64,000 nucleotides of DNA from Sanguinoderma infundibulare (GCA_032821775.1 JAVLRN010000004.1:1736001-1800000), one strand, 5' to 3'. Numbered from the stretch's first letter, positions 33,295-46,950 are shown. Notes: generated by a model not told the origin, from the sequence alone. Program-made: numbers and translations.

Positions 33295-36047
33295 TCAGAC
33301 CACATCCCGGAGCTTGTCCCGCTCCGCGTTCCGGTCGTGGTGGTCATGATCGTGGTCGCTGTCGTCCTTCACCACCTTCCCTCGCTTCTCCTGAAGCGCC
33401 CACGTCTCGTCGATGTTCGTCTTCATCTCCACCTCACGCATCAACAGGCAGGACAGCAGGCCCGCCCCAGACATGCCCAGCATCACGTACCAGATCAGCC
33501 GCGTGCCGTCCGCGAACGCGAACCGCACCTGCTCCATCAGCCCCTCCGGTAGCCGGCGTATGTGCGGGATGATCGAGTACGCGAACTCCTGGCCGTGCGG
33601 GAGCGTGACGAGATACGACGCGGGGAGTCGGTGTGTGAGGACGTTCTGGAGAATCGCCCCGCCGACGACAATCCCCCAGCTCTGGGCGAAGTTGCGGACG
33701 AAGATCCAGAAGGCGAGCGCGTACGCGCTGTTGGAGTGGGGCAGGGGCGCCAAGATGGGGAACTGGGTCGAGATCCAGAGGATTCCGAGGCCGACGCCGA
33801 GGGGTATCTGGAGGCCAATGTACATCTTGGCGGGGCTCTTGGGGCCAAGCAGCGTGAGTAGGCCGAAGCCGACGGTGGTGAATATCCAGCCGATATAGTT
33901 CTGTGGCCGATACTTGCTGAAGACCTCGACAGAGACACCGGTGAAGATGGCGAAGGCGGGGATGGTGAATGACATGCCCAGCATTTCAACACCGGAGCGA
34001 AGGGCCGAGGCGTCTTTGGACGCCTGTAGGTATACGGGGAGGTAGTAGATGATGGTGAGAGAGACAACACCGTGAAAAAAGGTGCCCAGGTAACCACTGA
34101 GAACTGTCCGGTCGGTGAAGACAAACTCGGGAATCTGCAAACGCCAGGTTAAACTGCATTTGTCTGCATCGTCTGAGAAGCTTACCGTCGGTCCTTTGAG
34201 CCATAACCGCTCTGCAACGAAGAACAACACGATGCCGATGGATCCGACAATGAGCAGAACGAGTACCTGAGGAGATGTCCATGGAAAACGTTGCCCGCCC
34301 CATGTGAGGGCTAAAAGCACTAGCACAGTACTCGTAATGATTATCGTGTTACCACTGTAGACTCGCGTCAGCCTTGCACGCGGCAGGTCGGCAAATTCAT
34401 AGAACGACCCACATCCAGTCCATAGATAATAACTTAGTCTTGAAACTTGTAGTCGGGACGCGGGAGTGGAAGAAGAGGCATATGAAGATCGTTGCGACAG
34501 CGCAAAGAGGGAGGTTGAGGAAGAATAACCAACGCCATTTGCCGGTGCTTGCGAGGGCGCCGCCAATGGGAGGTCCGATAGCACTGTAATAACGATTTTG
34601 AGCGCAAGCGCAATGGGTCGTGTCAACAAACGCGCCCACCATGCCAGAGCCCACACTCTGTCGAGACAAGTAAGCACATTATGTCGATGGAGATATGAAT
34701 GTACGCACGCTGCTGCAATGCCTTGGAACTTGCCTCGTTCCGGTAGAGGAACCATGTCCGCAAAGATGATATCTGTTACGGACATGCTGCCACCGCTTCC
34801 TAGTCCCTGGATGGCTGTCAAGCTCGTCAGCGACCGGTCTCAGAAATAGAACAATATGATGTCATGGATCGGAGCATCTCGTTGGGCGGCGAGACCGGAG
34901 TGAAACACTCTGAGCGGTTAAGAAGTAGATGCCGAAATGAAAATAGCGGTCAAGATGGCGAACAAACTGTTCCATACCGTGCACATCGCGATACTTGATC
35001 TCTCGAGGCATGCGGGCAACACGGCTTTCGTGCCACTCGTGAGGGAATTACACAACTGTCCCCAAAGGAAGGATGTCTATTTTTATCCGAACTTGCGCAG
35101 ACGCGGCTGGAGACGATTATGGGCAGCTGACGGCGATGTGCACCCGATCCTCGACAACCGGTCAACCTCCCATCCGACCAACCAGCGCAGCTCCGGGGGC
35201 GCGTCGGGCGTGTTCACACACGGCGGCGTAGCTCCGAGCGCAGCGGACAAATGGCGACAAATCCGACACAACGTCGCGCGCGCCGACAATATCCGCGAAA
35301 GCACGACGGCCAAGAGAGCTACACCGCCAGCGTTCCATTCGAATGAACAGTCCTCCCCCGAAAAGCAACGAGAAACGAGTGTGCGACAGCTGTTCATTCG
35401 GTGGCGCGCCGCTGACGCAAGTTTTGCGCCCCCAAACAGAATGAGATCAACGTCACAACCACGTTCGTTGACGACGTCGACGACGTCCAGCGCCTGATCG
35501 GGCGGAGATCGAAACGGGTGCTCACCTCGTCCCAGAATTAGCATCCGCATGCTGACCGCCGAGCCGCAGAGGACGGAGCCAACGCAGAACGCGAAGATGA
35601 ACACGAGCAGGACGCTCTTCCGACCGAAGCCTTCGACGAGGCCGCCGACGAGCGGGAGCACGGCGGTGGACGCGATCGTGTAGGCGCCGCCAGCCCAGAT
35701 AAAATCTTCGCCGTGGAGCCGTTCTACGACAGTCGGGAGCGCTGTTGAGACAGCGGTCTGGGACGCGGGGAAAGGGCGCACGCCATGAGCATGCATGGCG
35801 GATTCGCGACGCCGGGTATGGATAAGGTACGCACCAGGTCTATCGCGGAGAGCATGTCGACGAGGAGCGTCGAGATGAAAACCATCCAGAACGTGAGCCC
35901 GCGCTGGTCGGGAGGTGTCGGGTGGATGTCGCTGTCGTGCATGTCGTGCTTGTCATGCTGTTCGTGCAGCGGCGGGAGGTGGGGGGTGTCTTCTCCTCGT
36001 AGCCGCGTCGGGCTGGCCACGAGTGTCGAGTGGCCGTCGTCGATCAT
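33295..36047 (-). CDS. MFS exporter, 14-helix drug:H+ antiporter type (DHA2)
   Basis: A hydrophilic N-terminus (MIDDGHSTLVASPTRLRG, His/Asp-rich) leads into helix 1 (LTFWMVFISTLLVDMLSAID). Then follow TAVSTALPTVVERL, YTIASTAVLPLVGGLVEG and FGRKSVLLVFIFAFCVGSVL (motif A region, GGLVEGFGRK), AIQGLGSGGSMSVTDIIFAD, and motif C as GPPIGGALAS. Further helices include NTIIITSTVLVLLALTWGGQ and WGIVVGGAILQNVLTHRLP, and the tail is charged (DDSDHDHDHHDRN). The family exports small molecules at the plasma membrane by proton exchange; the substrate cannot be told. Exons 1-3 are 35835-36047, 35526-35757 and from 34814. The intron between exons 2 and 3 is about 711 nt, against about 50 for the rest. Confidence 0.85.
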
Positions 36048-38300
36048 GTCCGGGCGACTGAACAGGGAGGTCGTAGAACTGGGGCGTGAACGGCGACGGC
36101 GACGTCGACGCCGGAAGAGGGGGGGGCGGTCAGCAAGTGCGCACCGAGCCCACTGCCCGAAAGCGAGCGGGAGGAACGGGGACGGAGGAGGGAGATCGGA
36201 ACAGAAGCCGGGAAGGAATTGCGCACTCACTTATTTATGCCTTCCATTCTCGCCATCGCTTCTCCCATCGCACCACTTCGCGCTCTCCCTGACCGAGAAC
36301 CTGGAGTTAGAATTGGTAATCGAGGCTACTTACCCGACGACCGGCTGAACGAGTCAACCGTGCTGGAACGTGGCAAAAATAGGCGCAAACGAAGCGACTC
36401 AATATTGTGTGATGCGATATATGGGCGGTTCTGAAACGCTGGCTGACAGCAGTGCCAAAAGGCGCAGCCCAAACGATAACGGGATCTAGGGATCCCGATA
36501 GGAGAGAAAGCACAACGGAGAAAAAATGGGGGCTTCGTCGCGGCGGACGCGGCGGCCGTGGCATATTTATATTCGTCCTTGGAACGGCGTTTCAACTGGC
36601 TCAGGCCCAGCATGTTGTGCAAATTCGGCGCCAGTACCAGCGGACGGCTTTTGGTCCCGCAGAGTACACGGTGCGACTAACAAACGACAGCCAGCGCGAA
36701 TGTCCAGGAAATAGCACTGCTTTCGCCTACAGAAATTATGTAATGGAAATAACCGGACAACGCGTTCACCGTCCATCACGTTGATCTCCTGTCCAAGTCT
36801 GCTACTTGAAATACCGCGGGCTGTGATTATCTTTAATCCACAGGACAGCGACATGCAGGCTGTATCAGCGCAGTTCCCAGGCAACTGCGTACACAGTGCT
36901 GCGGCCTGCGAACGTCCCATCGCGAGCTGTTGCGTAACTGTGCGAAGGTATTCAAGGTTGTACCCGTCGCGACTGTGAGGGCCCATAATGGGATGTGTGA
37001 GCCTGCGTCGGTGCCTGATCGATTCCGAATCCGACAACATGAGTGCGCATTCATCCCACAGCAGAATCGGGCACATCGCCAGTATCGGGCAGTGGTGGGT
37101 CCACTTTATTCTCTATAGCCGCATGCGAATAGGTCGTCGACGGTTGTAGCTTCAAGAGTGCTTGTCTAAGCCACACGGGTCATGGTCAATTGTCTGCGAG
37201 GCTAGAAGCCCCTGGGCGCGATGAGATAACCTCTGGAGAGAATGCGGAGTTAGCAGGATATTCCGAAAGAATGGGTGATCGAGACGGTATACGTAGGTCT
37301 TCTACCAACCGATCAGTAACCCTAGAATAGCCCAGCTCCCCTAGACCGCTCGATGGCATTATGAGGATTCCCAGTTGCTCTCACAAATGGAAGATCACTT
37401 ACCTTAAACTGTACGAGTAGTGTCGTGCTCCGGGTCATGATCACGTACAAAGACGTGTCTTGCCCCTTAGTTTGTTTGGAAGAAGTCGAAGCGTACCTAA
37501 ATGAAGCTCCCCCGCATCATGTGAACAGCGGACATGAGTTACTGCGCATAACGTACAGGGCACAACTTTGCTCCCGGTCTTGATACGTCCAACGTCCGAC
37601 GTGTATGACGGCTTCTCACCGACCAAGTTTTCGGTCCCACCTGGGTAAGACATTATGCATGAGACGGTGGAGATCGACCGCAAAATGCTGTACACACCGA
37701 TTCAAGAAAAGTAAGGAAACATATTGCAGTGCCACAAACACTGGAAAGCCCCTGTTTCATGTCCGCGGCGACCGAGCCAAAGAGTCGGGGCGTGAGGTAA
37801 GTATAGACGAGAGTGAACGCGATATGCAACACGATATCATGCGGAGTCGATTGGATATCGCGGTTTATTGGTACCTGACAGGATACAATTCTCAAGCCTA
37901 TTGCGTGCCGCCGCTTCCAACGTTTGACAGACAGCATCCGCAACGTATGGCGTACGCGACGAAAACGGGACCTGTACTTCGTATTACTCGGATGCAGTGA
38001 GGAGGCTCAATACTCGCAGCATACAGTTGAGTACTTACTGTACGCGCCATGACGTGCGTGAGTTTCGCGGCCGAATCCTTCTCATAGAGGTGAGAGCAGC
38101 TGCGGTGGTCTTAGAGGGACGGAGTCCGCTCGCGCAATGTCAGTCAGGTGTACATGCCAATCCCATCGGACACATTTCCCTACTAATACTTTCAGCCAAG
38201 GTCGTGGTCGAAGGGACACAATAGCCTCTCACCATTGCACTGCGATCCAATCATGGCCCGTCGGTTATTATCGTGAACAGAAATGCCAGTGAAGCCGTGG
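36048..38300. other. Long stretch with no recognised gene
   Basis: The MFS promoter should lie at 36048-36500. Beyond that there are only short, unremarkable open frames, and no repeats of the kinds seen elsewhere in the window. Confidence 0.45.
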
Positions 38301-38307
38301 CTCACCG

Positions 38308-38990
38308 GTGTCCTACAGGGGTCCCCAAGAGGAGATTGATGAGAATTCCAGGCCCGATAGGCACATTGCAGATGTCAAGCCTGCGTCGTTCGTCTTGGAT
38401 GCTGTAGGTCAAGCTTTTGTCATCTCCGTTATCGAGGTGATGAGCGACAAGAGCCAAGTTGTGGCCAAGTTGGCGCCCATCATCGTTTATGGGCGTCTAG
38501 TCTCGCTACGTGCACCATAGGCGCCGTTGGAGCGGTCGCCACCGTTGTCGGCCTCGTCGTCGTCTTTCTCATCCCACGTCTGTCTAGCTCGTGTTCGACA
38601 ACCGCCTGCCCGCCTTGGAGGAATGCAAGCAAATGAAGTAGCCAACTTAGCAGGGTCTCGGTATGTGGTTCGAAGGTACGTCGCCCACGCTTTCGCGAAG
38701 CCGGGGGCGCGTGAACGCTAATGGAAATATATTGTATCGCGTGTACGCTATCTGAATTTGCGTTGGCGAGTATAGCTCCGATGTGCTCGAGGACATGCGG
38801 ATCAATGTCTTTGCGGAGGGGTCTGACACGGTAGTCTGGTACAAGGCGAGTGGCAAGCAGCCTGTGCAGGCAGCACGTCGGACGACCGGAGGACGTCCTA
38901 GCTAACCTCACATGTGTGAAGGAAAGATTCCTGACGGACGATGAGATCCTGGAACACATCGTGGTGCGTCCCCCCTGCTCTGTATTTCGC
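38308..38990 (+). other. Possible coding fragments of unknown origin
   Basis: Stretches with protein-like composition occur in different frames: VLDAVGQAFVISVIEVMSDK near 38390-38450, a hydrophobic TIGAVGAVATVVGLVVVFLI near 38515-38575, SSDVLEDMRINVFAEGSDTV near 38770-38835, and FLTDDEILEHIV near 38927-38962. The last may be the displaced N-terminus of the next gene. I cannot join them into one model. Confidence 0.25.
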
Positions 38991-39001
38991 TGGGCCGACG
39001 A

Positions 39002-39918
39002 GTGCTGAGCGACGTCAAGGACAACGCAACGTCAACGATCGTCTGGACGGTGCATCGCCCGAAACGCGGGTGGTACATCCGCCTCCGTACGCCCTCCTTT
39101 CCCCCAGGAGTCTTCATTCCCCTCCTGCCCCTTCCGCAGACGTCTCCATACTTTGCCGAGGCTGCGCTTTCATTCGCATGTCGCACGAGCCTCCCCTCGC
39201 CGCGCCCGCCGGTGTTCACGCAGCATTCCACCGATTCGGACGTGACACTCACGGACGGCACGACCCCCCGTTCCGAACGCGAGCGCGAGCAGCACTCGTA
39301 CCCACCCACGCCGCCCACGGGCCCCGTTATCGTCGTCAAACCGCCCTCCCCCAAGTCCGTGCACGCCAAGCTCGACTCCGTCTCCCTCTCCCCCCCGCGC
39401 GCCCCCGCCCCGCGGGTCCCGCCGTCGGCGCAGTCCGCCATAACGCACTTCGTCGTGATCCCCAGGCCAATCGCGCCCCCCGCGCAGCAGGTGCAGGCGT
39501 CGATCCTGTCCAGGCTGTTCGCGGTCATCAAGAGCAACGCGCCCACGCACGACTACTCGTTCACGCTCGCGCCCATACCCGCGCCTTCCGCGACAACCGT
39601 GTCTTCTTCGCTGCCTGCGCCGGGGGCGTCTGGGCCCGGGCAGACGAGCGCGAACCCGCTGACGCCTGCGCCGCTGCTTGCGTTCCATGACAGGACGCCG
39701 GTGTGGACGGCGCGCTGCAGCTCTGGACTGATTGAGCTTGACGAGCGGCAGTGTAGGGTGTTGGGCGTCGAGCCTGCGTTTTACGTCGCGGTGGCGCTCA
39801 CGTACCTGGAGTTCTTGGAGGAGCGGGAGGTGGGCGTTGTGCTCGTCGTCATGTGTCTTTTGTCAATCTGACGCTGATGTTCCGTTGACAGAGTTACCTG
39901 GTGGCGGCGTATGATTGA
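39002..39918 (+). CDS. Uncharacterised agaricomycete protein (start uncertain)
   Basis: Exon frame 39002-39829, donor GTGGGC, then an exon reading SYLVAAYD to a stop at 39918; about 284 residues without the true N-terminus. Conserved-looking pieces are LSDVKDNATSTIVWTVHRPK, RGWYIRLRTPSFPPGVFIPL, YPPTPPTGPVIVVKPPSPKS, LLAFHDRTPVWTARCSSGLI and VALTYLEFLEERE. I associate this pattern with a fungal family of unknown function. The expected N-terminus (LTDDEILEHIVVRPP) lies just upstream at about 38927-38980 but in another frame, so there is either a missed splice, a sequencing error, or a frameshift. No ATG opens the main frame; the first codon given is the GTG after the break. Confidence 0.6.
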
Positions 39919-42180
39919 GATACCCATTGGTTGTGTTCCTGGTTGAACACGAGCTGGGATATGCGGGTGTGTGATGTCACTTACGGTGAGATTGGAGAGA
40001 GATGCTGACCGCGCGTCGTGATCGTGTCGCAGTGGTATTTGGTTTGGGACTCCGGTCCTGGTCTCTGGCCGGCGCGGATGCTTGGAGGGCGTCCGCGCCG
40101 TATATGCTCCCTGTTCGTAACTTATTCGTCGTCCTGGAAGGTACTCTATCACGTCATATCATATCCACGTTGCTTCTCCCGTATCCCACATCGTGAAAAA
40201 GCTCCCTCCTTTCCAGATTCGCCAGAGCGCATCCAACGACGATTGCGGTTCTGGGAGGCATTTTCTCGTCCGTTGTCAAGGCGAAGACTTGCCCCGGACG
40301 CTGATCTTTGTACAGCAGGCTAGCAAATTTTGCAGAATGGCGTCGTCTCCCGAGTGGGCCGGGTCACCGCCACAACCCACACGGTTCAGGCTTCAGGCTT
40401 TCCGGTGAGACCGAGCCACGTTCACCTACGCTGTCTTTTGCTTACCATGCATGGACAAACGGGTGATCAACAGTCAATCTACAAGGCATTTCAAGCCCCA
40501 GAGATGTTCTTACACCTGTCCGTTTCTCCGCATCTCAAATCCGGTACGTGCTTCCGGGCTGATCTGCGGGGCGTGGTTTAGGCTAATGTGCCGGATCGGT
40601 GAGGACGATCCTCAGATAAGAGACGAGGAGGGATCTGCGCGCATGGTTATCTACGGAGAACCGGTGGGGGAGTGGGCGACGATCCTGATTCTGCGATGGT
40701 TCTTGCGACTGGTGCAGCTGGGCGATTCGCTATTCCGAAGTTGTTGCGCCGCGAACGGAGATTTTTATGAGAGGGTGCGTTGAAAGTTGCAACCACGTGC
40801 TGCTCGAACTTCAAGTGTTTCTGACTGCTACGACAGGTTACGCTCTTCTCTGGCGGAATATACGAGTTGGACGAGTTGTGATGATTGTCGATTTTTTCGC
40901 CCCTTGAATGACTGGATATGCAAGCCTCGTCGAACATGGCGGACCGGAGAAGCTAAGAAGCATAATGGCGAAATGCTCGGTGTGTTTCCCTGGGTTGGCT
41001 GTTCCCTAAATTATCATGGTCAGGAACTTACTATTGTCGTCGACCATTCCAGACTTCCCGTCGAACTAGATCCTGAAGTGTGACATACGGAATCATCACA
41101 TAACATCCCTACCTTCGATTTCGGTCTATGTCCCGACATCTGTGCTATCGCGCATGGAAGGTGCGGACAACCGTCCGGATCCCGAACGAAATGTGCGGAT
41201 TATCTCCTCGATGATGTCGCAATGCCCGACCGCGAACGAGGTGGAGCTGCGGCCGTCCCCAGAAACCAAAAGAATGGTCTCGATTATTGGTCCCTTCCAA
41301 CTAGCGGCATTGAACGGCTCCTTCTGTGCACCCCCTTCAATTTCACACACGTTCCGCAGCCATGCAGCATCAGGCATGTCAGTTACAATTTGCCAGATGA
41401 GTTGTGCACATGCCCTCGGACGTCTTGAAGCTACGTAAAACTGAGCCAGGACGTGCCTCAGAGAAGTACTTCTGTCGGCGTAATGTCACCCTGTGGCCTT
41501 GGCCTCTCTCACGAGTAGGCTGTCGGGTGCGGTAGAGAATGGAGCGAGGTAGCCATCGCCCCGCTTCCCGGGCAGGTGTTGACGGGAGGTGTGGATATCC
41601 CATTACCAATGAAGGATCGAACCATCTGCCCATCCAATTTCTGGTTTTAGAAAGCAGGATTCGCGTTTTCAGTACCATGTGGCCCATGCCAAGGTCGACA
41701 GTTCGACCGCTCTCCTAGTGAGCAGGACGAGAAGCGGATTTCTGGACAACGCAACAGCGTTTGGAGCAGATTCGTTTCCTCTGCTGGGCGTCGGCGGTCG
41801 CGGCCCAATCTTATCCGAATCTATCATCGACACAATTATGTCTCGAAGGGCATCGTGCATCACGGGGGCCCCTCCGCCTTCACAGATGCTGCCAGAGACG
41901 TCCTTCGCCAGTTCAAATTTATCGAGCCCCAGAGATGCGACGGCGTTGAGTGGAGCCGGCCAAGGTCACAATGAGCAGAACTGACGCAAAGACAAGCGGG
42001 GCCTTGTGCGACTGTAAGAAAATGTGCAGCAAGGGTCTGATGAGGGCGTTCTAGACTGCAGGGTTCGAGGTAGTCGGTGCAGCGCGCCGGTGCTTGGGGG
42101 TAGACGGAGAGAGCCATGGCGTCACCGTTCGCACGACGAGCTGATGATGCGGCAGCACCGTCCGGTCCTCCTTTTCGTGC
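39919..42180. other. Intergenic stretch with no recognised gene
   Basis: Several open frames of 60-110 codons occur on both strands (for example 41142-41438 and 41679-41984), but none shows recognisable motifs or a convincing intron pattern. Confidence 0.45.
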
Positions 42181-42181
42181 C

Positions 42182-42188
42182 TATAAAA
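42182..42188 (+). promoter_or_regulatory. TATA box of the glycogen phosphorylase gene
   Basis: TATAAAA lies 113 nt before the ATG at 42295, followed by a C/T-rich leader (CCCTTCCTCTTTCTT), a typical layout for a well-expressed fungal gene. Confidence 0.8.
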
Positions 42189-42294
42189 CGCAGATCGCTC
42201 TCAATCCCCTTCCTCTTTCTTGTGCGCGACCACCTGCGCGTCGCTCGAAAAACTCCTACCTTCCTCTCAGCCACCCCGCCACACCTGTCTGACC

Positions 42295-45200
42295 ATGACT
42301 TCCACCATCGACCCCTCGACGATCGGGAAACCGACCAAGCAGCCCAAGGCCGCCGCGCGCAGGCATGTGCGGACGCTCACCGGTGAGTGCTGCTCTTGTA
42401 TTCGTCTGGTACAGATGAACGGTGTTAACGGGACTCATTGTCACTAGGGTACACCGCCGAGACTGACGCGGCTGGAAAGGAAAAGTGGCCCATCGGTGAT
42501 GAGAAGATCTGGAAGGACGGCATTCCCGGCTTGACCAAGGGTGAGAACGGTGTTTTATTACGTGTATATGCGCGCACAGCGAAGGGAGGAGTACTTTTGA
42601 CGACATCGAGAGTCGAGATGAAGGCGCTGCGATTGTTTTGCCGAGCGTTCAGGAGCCTCGTGCTGCAGCCTGCTGCAGCGCGCTTTGCACCGTTGCCGAC
42701 AGCCGAACTCGCTTCCGCTTGCTCGTCGCAAGCTTGTCGTCCCTCTTTCGCATCCGCTCCTCGTCTCCGACACTGGCCCAGGACTGACCACTACTCCTGT
42801 GTCCTCAGAGACCAATTCGATCACCAATTCCGTCGTGCATCATGTCCACACCTCGCTCGCGCGCCAGGCGTACAACCTCGACAACCTCGGTGCCTACCAA
42901 GCCGCCGCGCTGTCCGTCCGTGACAACCTCCTCGTACGTCGCCTCCTCTGAATCTGTCGGCGCATACATCCTGAACTTTTGCACCCTGAACGCGCCACAG
43001 GTGAACTGGAACGAGACCCAGCTGCACTATTCGCGCAAGGCCCCCAAGCGCGCGTACTACCTCTCGCTCGAGTTTTTGATGGGCCGCACCCTCGACAACG
43101 CGCTCCTCAACCTCGGCCTCAAGGACAAGTACCAGGATGGGATCGACCAGCTTGGCTTCAACCTTGAGGATCTCATCGATCAGGAGCGCGACGCCGGTCT
43201 CGGGAACGGCGGTCTCGGTCGTCTCGCCGCATGCTACCTTGACTCCTCCGCGTCCCAGGAGCTCCCTGTGTGGGGCTACGGTCTCCGGTACAAGTACGGT
43301 ACGTCCTTCTCTTTCCTCCTCGCTCATTCCTTCCCATTATTTCCCTGCCGCTCGGCGTCCGTCCTACGCGTACCATGTAATATGAGGCGCTCACACTATA
43401 CGCGTTTTGTAGGCATCTTCCAGCAGCTGATCGCACCCGACGGTTCGCAGCTCGAGGCTCCGGACCCGTGGCTCGAGCACGACAACCCATGGGAGCTCGC
43501 GCGGACCGATGTGACGTACCAGATCAGGTTCTATGGCCACGCGGAGCGCGTGGACGGCATGAAGGGCATTTGGGAGGGCGGCCAGGAGGTCGTCGCGATC
43601 GGGTACGACGTGCCGATCCCCGGGTACGAGACTAAGACGACGAACAACCTGAGGTTGTGGGAGAGCAAGCCGAAGAGGGGGTTCGATCTGCAAAGTTTCA
43701 ATGGTGCGTAGACCTTTGGTTTCGGTTGAGTATCAGGGAGAGCTGACCGGTGAGGATAGCTGGTGATTATGAGCGCGCGGTGGAGGCGTCGAACAGCGCG
43801 GAGGCGATCACTTCGGTGTTGTACCCCAATGACCACACGTCTTGTAAGTGGCCTTTCGCGCGGTGAAAGAAAGGTGGTTTGCTGATACTTGCGCATATAG
43901 TCGGTAAGGAACTCCGGTTGAAGCAACAATACTTCTGGACCGCCGCTTCTCTCGCCGATATCGTCCGCCGGTTCAAGAACATCGACAAGCCTATCACCGA
44001 TTTCCCAGACTGTCAGTCACTCTTCTTTCTTTGCGAGCTTGCATGCTGATGAGAACGCTTTCGCTCGAACAGACGTTTCGATCCAGCTGAACGACGTAAG
44101 TAGCATATATCTCCCTTTGGAGTGCTGATTCCTAGCAAGGTCTCTGCTGCACAGACGCACCCGACGCTCGCGATCCCTGAGCTCATGCGTATCCTCGTCG
44201 ACGAGGAGGACGTGCCCTGGGACAAGGCTTGGGAGATCACTACGAACACGTTCTTCTACACGAACCACACGGTTCTCCCTGAGGCGCTCGAGAAGTGGCC
44301 CGTCCCCCTCCTGGAGAGCCTTCTCCCTAGGTATGCTCCTGATCAGATAGTTGTGTGGAGTGCATACTGAATCCCGCTTAGGCACTTGCAGATCATCTAT
44401 GACATTGTGAGCAGCGCATCCCATCAATAGCAGATGCATTACTGACGTTCTTCGTCCTGGTGTGCGTATAGAACATGTACGTCTCTCTTGCTACTGGTTC
44501 GCACTTTGTGGGATTGCTCACATCCGCTTCAGGATTTTCCTGCAAGCCGTTGAGAAGAAGTTCCCCGGTGACAGGGAGAAGCTCGCGCGCATGTCGCTCA
44601 TCGAGGGTACATATTCTGCCGTTTCGTTGTATTGTGGCGGCGTGTTGACGAACGGTATGGCATGGCAGAGGGCTTCCCCAAAAACCTTCGCATGGCGAAC
44701 CTGGCCTGCATCGGCAGCAGGAAAGTGAACGGCGTCGCAGAGGTAAGAGGCCCTCTCACAGTTTATGTGAGGAACCGTGGGGTGACGCGCGTTCTCAGCT
44801 TCACAGTGAACTCGTGCGGATGACGATCATGAAGGACTTCGTCGACTTCTACGGCGTCAGCAAGTGAGGAATCTCCTGTGGTATATGAGCTGTATGGAAT
44901 GCTGACGGGGCGATATTTCTAGGTTCGCAAACGTCACCAACGGCAGTGCGTTTTCTACCTTCATCACGGATCCTCATGCTTGAGATGATACTGATATGGT
45001 TTGAAGTCACGCCCCGTCGCTGGCTCGACCAGGTATATGCGCATTTTCGTAACCGATCTGAAGCACACGCTGACGATGATCTGTTGCAGTGCAACCCGCT
45101 TCTGAGCAACCTCATCAGCGAGACCCTCAACTTACCGAAGGCGACCTTCCTCAAGGATCTCACGAAGCTGGAGGTGAGTCGTGATATGAGGAGGCTTTTT

Positions 45201-46720
45201 TTCTGACTCGACTCACATGGCGTGCGATGGAAGGGTCTTCTTGAGCACATCGACAACCCCGCGTTCCAGAAGAGGTGGGCCGCGGTCAAGCAGAGCAACA
45301 AGGAGCGCCTGGCGAAGCACGTCGAGGCGACGCTTGGCCTCAAGGTCAACACGCGGGCCATGTTCGATGTTCAGATCAAGGTTCGCGTGATGCCTTATGG
45401 AGATTGAGGGTAAGGCAAGCTAACGATTGTTTCGTCTGTAGCGTTTGCATGAGTACAAGGTGGGCGCGGTCACGGAAGAACACTGCTAGGGCTTGAGTTT
45501 ACCAAGGTCTTTGCACAGCGTCAAACCCTGAACATCATGGGCGTGATCCACGTATGTCCGCTTCATATATGCGCGAGACCAGGAGGGATTGATATCACGT
45601 TTTGCAGAGGTACCTCACGCTGAAGGACATGACTCCGGAGGAGCGCAAGAACGTCAACCCAAAGGTGGTCTTCTTCGCGGGCAAGGCTGCTCCTGGCTGT
45701 AAGCGACTTCCCGTACTTGTAATGCGCACTACGTCCTGACTACTTTCTAAATCTAGACTACATCGCCAAGCTCGTGCGTGGCCGCGTTGTCACGACCCAC
45801 TACGATGTACTCACCTGTTCGTCTTTTACAGACCATCCGACTGATCGTCAACGCCGCGCGCATCATCAACAACGACCCAGACACCAAGGACATCCTGAGC
45901 CTCTACTTCCTCCCCGACTATTCCGTCTCCCTTGCTGAGGTCCTCATTCCTGCATCCGACATCAGCCAGCATATCTCGACCGCCGGAACTGAGGCGTCGG
46001 GCACGTCGAACATGAAGTTCTGTCTCAACGGTGGCCTGCTGCTCGGTACCGTCGATGGTGCGAACATCGAGATCGCAGAAGAAGTCGGCGAGAGCAACGT
46101 CTGTGCGTAACCTGGTGCCCTAACCTGGTGCCCTTGTATTGCGAGTGAGAAGGCTGACCGGGGATCGTTGACAGTCTTCTTCGGCCACTTGACGCCTGCC
46201 GTGGAGGATCTCCGTTACCAGCACATGTACCACCCTGTGCCGATCGAGCAGAAGTGCCCGCCGCTCGCCCGCGTGTTGAACGAGGTCGCGTCTGGCCGCT
46301 TCGGAGACGGTGGCGTGTACGAGCCGTGCGTTGTCTTGTTTGGCTTCTGTCTGTGATCTGCCGCCGAAGTTGACCTTTCCATGTAGGCTTCTCAACACGA
46401 TCCGCCAGCACGACTACTACTTGTTGACGGAGGACTTCGACTCCTGTATGTATACTAGTGGTGGTATGTTGAAACCAGGCAGCTGATGTTTTCACAGACA
46501 TCCAAGCCCTCAAGCTCGTTGACGAGGCTTACCAGAACCGCACGGAGTGGATCAAGAAGAGCATCCGGACGACTGCGAAGGTACGCATTCGTCCGGCATT
46601 CCCTCATGATCATTGATCGCTGATTATGTCTGCTCGCAGATGGGCAAGTTCAGCTCGGACCGCGCCATCCAGGACTACGCGCAGGAGTACTGGAACATCG
46701 AGAGCACGAAGGTGGAGTGA
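42295..46720 (+). CDS. GPH1: Glycogen phosphorylase
   Basis: About 20 short exons code for a full-length enzyme of roughly 870 residues, the usual size. It starts [18 protein letters not shown]. Recognised pieces in order are [119 protein letters not shown] and the pyridoxal-phosphate lysine motif [20 protein letters not shown], then [11 protein letters not shown]. It ends at IESTKVE. The enzyme cleaves glycogen with phosphate to glucose-1-phosphate in the cytosol. The N-terminal exon RRHVRTLTG carries basic residues near where yeast enzymes are phosphorylated, so regulation of that type is possible but not shown. The broken family X copy lies 230 nt downstream on the other strand. Confidence 0.95.
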
Positions 46721-46950
46721 ACGCTACCGGCATCGTTCGTGCATTTAGACGATGTGGTCGGCCGGGTGAAAACATAGAGCGCGCGGGTATCTGGATGTAT
46801 TGTATTTCGGTTTGGACTTTCTTTGTACAGTACCCGGTATCGGAGTCGTATCGGTTTGAGCTCATCAGCCATGGCTTGGGAGATTTCCACCTCTGGACGC
46901 TCGTAGGAGGGTGGAAGAAAGGAGAGGACCGAGGACGGTTCAAGCAAAGA

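Noticed and set aside
35083..35796. 237-codon frame running from MFS exon 2 into the next 440 nt
   Set aside because: The exon part is real but the rest is a long intron: the protein family continues exactly at 34814 with AIQGLGSGG.
38480..38959. 159-codon minus-strand open frame
   Set aside because: The plus strand has more protein-like segments here and the minus frame shows no recognisable feature.
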